This document shows, in pieces, positions 58,290 to 64,000 of a DNA stretch of 64,000 bases. Within the stretch, counting starts at the first letter, position 1, and every line of letters begins with the position of its first letter. Origin of the DNA: Stutzerimonas stutzeri. GTDB taxonomy: Bacteria; Pseudomonadota; Gammaproteobacteria; Pseudomonadales; Pseudomonadaceae. The notes under the pieces are model-generated. The model searched no databases. It saw only the letters and a list, made by a program, of their open reading frames with translations, and had not been told where the DNA came from. Location of the stretch: positions 864,346-928,345 of the forward strand of contig DDKB01000017.1 in NCBI GenBank assembly GCA_002339675.1, written 5' to 3'. The position numbers were made by a program, and so were the translations under genes.

Positions 58290-58619
58290 ATGCTCAACGC
58301 CAAATACCAGTCCTGCATCGAAGCCTGTTCCAACTGCGCCATCGCCTGCGAAACCTGCGCGGCGTCCTGCCTGCGCGAGGACGACGTGAAAAAGATGGCC
58401 CGCTGCATCGAACTCGACCGCGACTGCGCGGACCTCTGCGCACTCGCCGCGGTGCTGATGGCTCGCGACAGCGCCCAGGTGCGGGCGATCTGCAAGCTCT
58501 GCGCCCAGGCCTGCCGGGAATGCGCCCAGGAGTGCGGCCAGCACCGGATGGATCATTGCCAGGCATGCGCCGAGGCATGCCGTCGTTGCGCCGAGGAATG
58601 CGAGAAAATGGCGGCCTGA
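58290..58619 (+). CDS. Four-helix-bundle copper storage protein (Csp3-like, DUF326)
   Basis: A 109-residue protein with 19 cysteines, no signal peptide, and repeated CxxxC and CxxC spacings lining helices (SCIEACSNCAIACETCAASC, then KLCAQACRECAQEC and QACAEACRRCAEEC). That is the layout of cytosolic Csp3 copper stores, where a tube of cysteines holds many Cu(I). GGGAGG lies ahead of the ATG. It is about 7 kb from copA, so it may extend the copper response, but I see no clear CueR dyad in its upstream gap. Confidence 0.9.
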   Translation: MLNAKYQSCIEACSNCAIACETCAASCLREDDVKKMARCIELDRDCADLCALAAVLMARDSAQVRAICKLCAQACRECAQECGQHRMDHCQACAEACRRCAEECEKMAA

Positions 58620-58686
58620 TCCTGCTGGCGTCGTCCGCGGGGCCGGCAGCCTGCCGGCCTCTGCGAGCCAGGCGCCGTCTGGACGC

Positions 58687-59487
58687 TCACTGTCCGGCGA
58701 GCCGGGCTCGGCGCTGGTACTGTCCCGGCGTCATGCCCACCACCGTCTTGAAATCATGAATCAGGTGCGCCTGATCGCTATAGCCACAGGTCAGCGCGGT
58801 CGCGAGCAACGGCTCGCCATTGCGCAGCTCACGGCGCACCAGGGCCACGCGCTGGATGCGTCCGAATTGCTTGGGCGTCAGCCCGACTTCCAGGCGGAAC
58901 CGACGCTCCAACTGCCGCTGCCCCAACGGTATGTCCATGAGCAGGTCGCCGAGGCGAGCCCGGCCCTCGCTGGCGGAGATTCGCGCCAGCAGCAGCTGCA
59001 CCGCCGAGCGTCGCGGTGACAGGGCCGCGAGGCAGGCCAACAGATGCGCCTCGACCCGCGCCTGCTGCGCGTGTCGATCCAGCCCGGCCAGTTGCTCGGC
59101 CAGCGCGGCGATGGCCGGCCGGGGAATGTCCGCATCCTGAAAACCGCTCAGCTCATCCAGCCCAACGCCGAGAAACAGGGCGCCCATGCCCGGACGGAAG
59201 CGCACGCCCATCAGGCTCGTGCGACCGGGCAGTTGCAATCGGGTACTGGCGACCTGCGGCCCGGCCAGCAGCGCCGGGCGGGCCAACGCATCGCCGTTGA
59301 ACAGCAGCGGTTCAGCGAAATTGAAAATCAGCCCGCTGCCGCCGTCGGGGTGCAGCATCTGTTCGTCGACCTGGCCGAGTTCGCCCTCCAACCACCAGAA
59401 CCGCTGGACGTGCGCAGCCAGCGGCGCGCTTGGCGCAGCGGTGAAGAAGCCCGGCAGGCAGGGCAGGCGATCGTGCAGGAGTGACAT
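58687..59487 (-). CDS. AraC-family transcriptional regulator
   Basis: A 266-residue regulator. The N-terminal part (about 20-130) resembles the DUF6597 sensor of this AraC subgroup (FWWLEGELGQ and FRPGMGALFLG), and the C-terminal AraC domain (about 165-262) has two helix-turn-helix motifs with the signature ALTCGYSDQAHLIHDFKTVV and GMTPGQY. The ligand is unknown. It diverges from an AhpD-like gene across 92 bp; a TACAAT -10 lies at 59518-59523 on the plus strand. Confidence 0.87.
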   Translation of the reverse strand: MSLLHDRLPCLPGFFTAAPSAPLAAHVQRFWWLEGELGQVDEQMLHPDGGSGLIFNFAEPLLFNGDALARPALLAGPQVASTRLQLPGRTSLMGVRFRPGMGALFLGVGLDELSGFQDADIPRPAIAALAEQLAGLDRHAQQARVEAHLLACLAALSPRRSAVQLLLARISASEGRARLGDLLMDIPLGQRQLERRFRLEVGLTPKQFGRIQRVALVRRELRNGEPLLATALTCGYSDQAHLIHDFKTVVGMTPGQYQRRARLAGQ

Positions 59488-59579
59488 GGCGCGGCGCGTT
59501 CGAAGATGTCGAAAATCTACAATAGCGCAGCACGCGGGCTGCGTAGCCTTGGTGTCACATCCAACCGAGGAGTGACCCC

Positions 59580-60038
59580 ATGCGCATGAACTACCAAGCC
59601 GCTGCCCCCGAAGCCGTCAAGGCCATGGTGGGGCTGGAGACCTACCTGGCGCGCCAGAGCCGCAGTGAGGACGGTATCGACAAACCGCTGATGGAGCTGG
59701 TGAAGGTTCGTGTCTCGCAGATCAACCAGTGTGCCTTCTGCCTTGACATGCACACCAAGGACGCCCGTGCCCTCGGCGAGACCGAACAGCGCCTCTACGC
59801 CCTGAGCGCCTGGCGCGAGACGCCGTTCTTCAGCGAGCGCGAGCGTGCCGCGCTGGCCTGGGCCGAAGCCAATACGGTGCTCACCCAGGGTGTGTCGGAT
59901 GCCCTGTTCGAGACGGTGCGCGCGCAGTTTTCCGAAGCGCAGCTGACCAACCTGACACTGATCATCGCCGCGATCAACGCCTGGAACCGCTTCGGCGTGT
60001 CCTTCGCGCCGGTGCCGGGTAGTTATCAGCCTGCATGA
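59580..60038 (+). CDS. Carboxymuconolactone decarboxylase/AhpD-like protein
   Basis: A 152-residue all-helical AhpD-fold protein. The redox motif CxxC with the following His appears as QCAFCLDMHTKDAR (about 44-57), typical of alkylhydroperoxidase-like members. An alternative start two codons later (ATG of the second Met) is possible. GGAG lies seven bases before the ATG. The divergent AraC regulator probably controls it; the two together suggest an oxidative- or xenobiotic-stress response, but the substrate is unknown. Confidence 0.88.
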   Translation: MRMNYQAAAPEAVKAMVGLETYLARQSRSEDGIDKPLMELVKVRVSQINQCAFCLDMHTKDARALGETEQRLYALSAWRETPFFSERERAALAWAEANTVLTQGVSDALFETVRAQFSEAQLTNLTLIIAAINAWNRFGVSFAPVPGSYQPA

Positions 60039-60058
60039 ACGACCCGGCGCAAAAACGC

Positions 60059-60148
60059 TTCGCCAGCAAGCTGGCTCCTACCTGGACCGGACAGCCCGCT
60101 CCCACCCCGTCCGTCCCGGCGTCGTAGGCGCGAGCTTGCTCGCGAAGG
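60059..60148. repeat. Inverted pair of Pseudomonas REP elements (REPIN-like)
   Basis: Two 24-bp REP units, 60059-60082 (minus orientation) and 60125-60148 (plus), face each other across 42 bp. They share GTAGG, a central AGCTTGCT and GCGAAG; each folds into its own hairpin (GCCAGC/GCTGGC in one, GCGAGC/GCTCGC in the other). Located between convergent genes. Confidence 0.85.
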
Positions 60149-60211
60149 GCTCCGGCAACAGGCTGCGCGCCGCGGATATGGCGCGCAGCCTCACCGTCGG
60201 CCCTTACGGCA

Positions 60212-62440
60212 TTACTTCTCAACCGACCCCAGCCGCATGAAGCGCGTCTCGCCGGATGCATCGTCTACGCCATCGTTGTCGGTGACCACGAACAGCTGGC
60301 CCTGGGCATCGACCGCGGCGCCCTCGACCTTGTCCAGCACCCAGCCGCCGGTGTTCTTGAGTGCCGGCAACAGGTCGCGTTCCAGGCGCTTGCTGACCAG
60401 CGCAAAGCGCTGGCCTTCGGCGGCGGGCTGCACATTGCTCAGGTCGATTCGATAGAGCCGCTTGATCCTGGCGGCCGGGCCCTGCTGGTTATCGCGCTCG
60501 ATGATCAGGAACTGGCCATTGCCGATCGAGGTGAGTTCGGACAGGCCGACCCAGGCGCCTTCCGGTGCGGCGTCGAGCGGGTAGTGGACGAAGCCCCATT
60601 CGCCGCTGTCCGGAGCGAATACGCCGATGCGTACCCGGCCGGCCGGATCGTTCTTCCACTCGCGCTGGAAGGCCACGTAGACGCGCGTGGCGGGCCCTTC
60701 GCCGACCACCGCGACGCCTTCGAACCCGTTGCTCGTCTGCTGCGCCGCGACGGCGGCCGGCAGCGGGTATTCGGCCAGCACGTCACCCTTGGCAGTGGCA
60801 CGCACCAGCAGGTTCGGCCGCTTCTTGCCATTGCCTTCGGAGGCCAGCCAGAAATCGCCGTTGGCGGCCTGGGCGATGCCCTCCAGGTCGTAGTCAAGGG
60901 TTTCGCCAGCCTTGTGCAGCTCGATCTCGCCGTCGATCAGTGCTGGGGTCCTGCTGCTGTCCACGGCGAAAATCCGCGACGCCTTGTAGTAGCTGTCCGG
61001 TACGGCGTAGAGCCGTCCGGGCGCATTGCGGTCAGCGACCAGGCCGCTCAGCGCGCCCCAGGGAATCAGCCCGCGCTCAGTGGAACGGATCTCGGGGTAG
61101 CCATTCTGCCGCGCGCCGAAACGGTAGATCGACAGGGTCGAGCGATAGCCGTCCTCTGCCGAATCCTCCTCGCCGCTGACCACCAGCAGGTTTCGCGAGG
61201 GAATCGGCAGGATGCCTTCGGGCCCCATGCCGGTCGGCAGCAACTGGTGCATCGCCGGTGCCCAGGGCCGGGCGACGTCGTAGACCGCCACCGCGTTGCC
61301 GCGCTCGCTGCCGACAAAGAGGAAATCCTGCTTGCCGAAGTGCCCCGCGGCGATCCCTTCGGGTTCGATGCCCTTGTTCTCCGAGCGATTCTCCGGGTAA
61401 TGGCCGGCGCGGATGAAGGCATGCTCCAGCGAGGCGCCGGCCTCGTGCCAGACGCGACCGGTGTAGTCGAACAGGGTAAAGCTGCGGCTGCCGCCCTGTC
61501 GGCCGTCGGCGTCCTCGTAGTCGCCCTCGTTGGCCGTGGCCAGCAGCGGGCCGACCCAGGTGATCGCATCCGGTTCGCGGCGCTTGCCCTTGAGCACGCC
61601 AACCGGCTGGATGCGGTCGTTTTCCTCCACGTCCACGCCTTCCAGGTCCACCTGGCCGGCGCTGAAGTGACGCATCACGCGGCCGCGGCGCAGGTCCACC
61701 AGAACGACGTGATTGTTCTCCTGCAGGGTGACGGCGGCGATGTCCTGGTCGTTGATGGTGACGTATTCGGGCTCCGGGTCGGCTGGCGCGACGTCCGCCA
61801 GCCCGGTCAGCTCGACGTCCCGTGTCTGCCAGCGCGACGGCTGGCCCTTCAGGTCGACGATGCGCAGATAGCCGGCCGGCAGCTGTGGCAGCAGGCCGCC
61901 GTTCAGCGATTCATCGCGCTCGTTTTCGATGGCAACAGCGGCGTAGCGGCCCCGCGGGCTGATGGCGATGGAGTCCGGCTGGCCGCCCATGGGCACCGTC
62001 GCGACCCGCTTGGGCTGCGCCGGATTGCGGATGTCGAACACCGCCAGCACGCCGTCGGGCTGGGCAAAACTGAGTGACGTGTTCACCGCCACCAGCGCGT
62101 AATGTTGGTGGACTGCGACCGAGGTCGGCTCGCCTTCCAACTGGACGAAGCCGGCCGGTTGCGGGTTGCCCGGGTCACGGAGGTCGACCAGGCCGATGCG
62201 TTCGCCGGGGCTGTCGGTGTAGATCAGCGTGCGGCCGTCGCGGCTCACCGCGGTGATCTCGGCGACGGTTTCTTTCGCTGTGTCCTCGGAGGCGCCCAGG
62301 TTGCGGTACACCGGAAAGGTCGCGATCCGTTCGAAGTACTCCGCGGCGCGCGACGGCGCGGACTGCGAGGCCAGCGGCAACAGCGCGAGGGTCAGCGCAG
62401 TGGACAGGGCGGTACGGGTCAGGCGGGTCGGGGTGCTCAT
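60212..62440 (-). CDS. Secreted phytase/esterase-like beta-propeller protein
   Basis: A 742-residue exported protein with an N-terminal signal peptide (about 1-32, LLPLASQSAPSRAAE). Two parts are visible: a propeller-like N-terminal region with repeated strand/turn units (about 50-450), and a C-terminal esterase-like phytase domain (about 460-740) with YDLEGIAQAANGDFWLASEG, SNGFEGVAVVGEGPATRVYV and the ending WVLDKVEGAAVDAQG. Such proteins may be phosphatases or sensors of phosphorylated compounds; no catalytic claim can be made. It follows the dehydrogenase gene with a 155-bp gap. Confidence 0.8.
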   Translation of the reverse strand: MSTPTRLTRTALSTALTLALLPLASQSAPSRAAEYFERIATFPVYRNLGASEDTAKETVAEITAVSRDGRTLIYTDSPGERIGLVDLRDPGNPQPAGFVQLEGEPTSVAVHQHYALVAVNTSLSFAQPDGVLAVFDIRNPAQPKRVATVPMGGQPDSIAISPRGRYAAVAIENERDESLNGGLLPQLPAGYLRIVDLKGQPSRWQTRDVELTGLADVAPADPEPEYVTINDQDIAAVTLQENNHVVLVDLRRGRVMRHFSAGQVDLEGVDVEENDRIQPVGVLKGKRREPDAITWVGPLLATANEGDYEDADGRQGGSRSFTLFDYTGRVWHEAGASLEHAFIRAGHYPENRSENKGIEPEGIAAGHFGKQDFLFVGSERGNAVAVYDVARPWAPAMHQLLPTGMGPEGILPIPSRNLLVVSGEEDSAEDGYRSTLSIYRFGARQNGYPEIRSTERGLIPWGALSGLVADRNAPGRLYAVPDSYYKASRIFAVDSSRTPALIDGEIELHKAGETLDYDLEGIAQAANGDFWLASEGNGKKRPNLLVRATAKGDVLAEYPLPAAVAAQQTSNGFEGVAVVGEGPATRVYVAFQREWKNDPAGRVRIGVFAPDSGEWGFVHYPLDAAPEGAWVGLSELTSIGNGQFLIIERDNQQGPAARIKRLYRIDLSNVQPAAEGQRFALVSKRLERDLLPALKNTGGWVLDKVEGAAVDAQGQLFVVTDNDGVDDASGETRFMRLGSVEK

Positions 62441-62572
62441 GCAGGCCTCGGCATCGGGTGTCTGGGGGGCAGCCAGAACACCCTAGGCCGGGTGTGTTAC
62501 GCCGGTATGAACGCCGATGAGTCCGACGCGACCCCAAGGGCCTCGCACCTGGACACGCACCCGCGAAGGTCG

Positions 62573-62588
62573 CCCCGCCGAGCGGGGC
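62573..62588 (-). terminator. Hairpin after the sorbosone-dehydrogenase-like gene
   Basis: GCCCCGC and GCGGGGC arms around a 3-nt loop lie just past the stop of the leftward dehydrogenase gene. There is no T-run, so it may be a pause or mRNA-end hairpin instead of a full terminator. Confidence 0.4.
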
Positions 62589-62595
62589 CTAGCCG

Positions 62596-63891
62596 TCACG
62601 GGTTGCGGGTCACCCGCCAGATGGTATTGGACAGGTCGTCGGCGACGATAAGCGCACCCTTCGGGTCCACGGTCACGCCGACCGGGCGGCCGTGGGTCTT
62701 GCCATCGCTGGTGCGGAAGCCGGTCACGAAGTCCACCGGCTCGCCGCTGGGGCGGCCGTCTCGGAAGGGCACGAACACCACCTTGTAGCCCACCGGGTCC
62801 TCGCGGTTCCAGCTGCCGTGTTCGCCGATGAAAACGCCGTCGGCAAATTCCGCCCCCATGCCAGGATCGGAAAAGGCCAGGCCCAGTGCCGCGACGTGCG
62901 AGCCGAGGGCGTAATCCGGCTTGATCGCCCGAGCCACCAGCTCCGGCTTCTGCGGGCGCACCCGCTCGTCGACGTGCTGGCCCCAGTAGCTGTAGGGCCA
63001 GCCGTAGAAGCCGCCGTCCTGGATCGAAGTGAGATAGTCGGGGACCAGGTCCGGCCCCAGTTCGTCACGCTCGTTGGCCACCGCCCACAGCTGGCCGGAA
63101 CCCGGCTGGATGGCCAACGCGGTGGGGTTGCGCACGCCCGTGGCGTAGGGCCGGTGAGCGCCGGTCTCGGCATCGATCTGCCAGATCATCGCGCGGTCGA
63201 CTTCGACGTCCAGGCCACGCTCGGTGATGTTGCTGTTTGAGCCGATGCCAACATAGAGGTAGCGCCCGTCCGGGCTGACCGCCAGCGACTTGGTCCAGTG
63301 GTGGTTGATCCGCGACGGCAAATCAGTGACTTTCGTTGGGGGGCCGTCGGCCTTGGTTTGCCCCGGCTGATAGTCAAAGCGCACCAGGGCGTCCTGGTTG
63401 GCCACGTACAGGGTGTTCTCGTGCAGCGCCAGCCCGTAGGGCGCGTTGAGGTTGTCGGCAAACACCTCCTGCAATTCATAGGTGCCGTCACCGTCGGCAT
63501 CGCGCAGAAGCGTCAGGCGGTTGCCGCTCTTCACCGAAGTGGTGCCCTGCGCCTTGATGTACCCGGCGATCACATCCTTGGGCTTGAGCTTGGGCGCGTT
63601 GCCGCCTTTGCCCTCGGCCACGAGAATGTCGCCATTGGGCAGCAGCAGTGTCTTGCGCGGCACCTTCAGGTCCGTGGCGATGGCGCTGATGGAATATCCC
63701 TGGGGCACGGAAGGCTTGCCATTGGCCCATTTAGCCGGATCGGCGATGGTCATGCTCGGCAGGAGCCCGCGCTGAGGCTCGGGCAGCTGCGGATCACCGC
63801 CATAGGACTGGGCCGTCTCCTGTCCTTCGCCGCCACAAGCGGCCAACAACAGACTCAGGCTAAGCGTCGTGAGTGCATAACGCGTCTTCAT
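62596..63891 (-). CDS. L-sorbosone dehydrogenase-like (PQQ-dependent sugar dehydrogenase family) lipoprotein
   Basis: A 431-residue predicted lipoprotein (signal ends LSLLLAAC, C19 lipidated) of the soluble glucose/sorbosone dehydrogenase beta-propeller family. Family-like segments are LRDADGDGTYELQEVFADNL, NAPYGLALHENTLYVANQ, INHHWTKSLAVSPDGRYLYV and GGFYGWPYSYWG. The substrate and cofactor use here are unknown. Its ATG overlaps the stop of the gene upstream by 4 bp (ATGA), so it is co-transcribed with a small membrane protein. Confidence 0.88.
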   Translation of the reverse strand: MKTRYALTTLSLSLLLAACGGEGQETAQSYGGDPQLPEPQRGLLPSMTIADPAKWANGKPSVPQGYSISAIATDLKVPRKTLLLPNGDILVAEGKGGNAPKLKPKDVIAGYIKAQGTTSVKSGNRLTLLRDADGDGTYELQEVFADNLNAPYGLALHENTLYVANQDALVRFDYQPGQTKADGPPTKVTDLPSRINHHWTKSLAVSPDGRYLYVGIGSNSNITERGLDVEVDRAMIWQIDAETGAHRPYATGVRNPTALAIQPGSGQLWAVANERDELGPDLVPDYLTSIQDGGFYGWPYSYWGQHVDERVRPQKPELVARAIKPDYALGSHVAALGLAFSDPGMGAEFADGVFIGEHGSWNREDPVGYKVVFVPFRDGRPSGEPVDFVTGFRTSDGKTHGRPVGVTVDPKGALIVADDLSNTIWRVTRNP

Positions 63892-64000
63892 GCTGCACCT
63901 CCCGTGCGTCGCTTGGCGAGACCAACTCCGGTGGCCACGCAGGCCAGTACTGTAACGATTGCCGAGAGCACCAGCCCCAGCGGCATGGTGGCCCAGGCAT
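63888..64000 (-). CDS. Membrane protein, probably DUF2231 (5' part outside window)
   Basis: Only the last 36 or so residues are visible, one hydrophobic helix (MPLGLVLSAIVTVLACVATG) and the tail LAKRRTGGAA. The stop overlaps the start of the sorbosone-dehydrogenase-like gene. DUF2231 membrane proteins are commonly encoded directly before such dehydrogenases, and the visible part fits the last helix of that family. The identification is by context, so only moderate. Confidence 0.5.
   Translation of the reverse strand, partial: AWATMPLGLVLSAIVTVLACVATGVGLAKRRTGGAA

Overview
The window looks like chromosome from a high-GC gammaproteobacterium of the Pseudomonas/Stutzerimonas (P. stutzeri) group. 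That is an inference from the genes themselves: pilRS, bamD, rluD, pgeF and clpB in the usual Pseudomonas order, nadC, ampD, ampE and a chemoreceptor together, an amiE/amiB pair, and REP-type repeats. No rRNA is present, so the species cannot be fixed. I see no prophage, insertion sequence, CRISPR array or replication origin.

Layout. 1-8.6 kb: core block pilR(partial)-pilS-small membrane protein-bamD on the minus strand, diverging from rluD-pgeF and clpB, which has a heat-shock promoter. 8.7-9.1 kb: a tRNA operon (Asn, Pro, Lys) with promoter and terminator. 9.2-13.1 kb: ndh, a DUF3094 protein and a DUF1631 protein. 13.4-24 kb: nadC, zapG, a hydrolase, trpS with a C-terminal extension, zapE, an AraC-type regulator, nfi, ampDE and a chemoreceptor with a FliA-type promoter.

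24-38.6 kb is the most interesting part: a nitrogen-scavenging locus for urea or short-chain amides. A two-component pair is read leftward: a hybrid histidine kinase whose sensor is a complete NCS1-type permease followed by a cysteine-rich module, and a LuxR-type response regulator. Facing away from it are a five-gene Urt-like ABC importer, two small DUF proteins, formamidase (fmdA), fmdB, aliphatic amidase (amiE) and the ClpA-like amiB. The usual amidase regulators AmiC and AmiR are absent, so the transporter-kinase is the obvious candidate sensor. A short motif (TACGTCA or its complement) recurs before urtA, urtE and fmdA and may be the regulator's site. Palindromic repeats with a TAGGGTGGA core lie only in gaps of this locus.

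38.5-48.2 kb: tatD, a small protein, ada, a RIO kinase, a tripartite RND efflux operon and a ferritin lacking the bacterioferritin haem methionine. 48.3-51.5 kb: copper homeostasis (cueR-copA, copZ) with a visible MerR-type promoter. 51.5-56.6 kb: a TtgR/AcrR-like repressor diverging from a Bcr/CflA exporter across a TtgR-like operator, a quinone-oxidoreductase-like enzyme with a LysR regulator, and adenine deaminase under a perfect palindrome. 57-64 kb: an acidic repeat lipoprotein with a clear terminator, an IMPACT-family protein, a 19-cysteine copper-storage protein, an AraC regulator beside an AhpD-like protein, an inverted REP pair, a secreted phytase/esterase-like protein, a sorbosone-dehydrogenase-like lipoprotein and the end of a small membrane protein.
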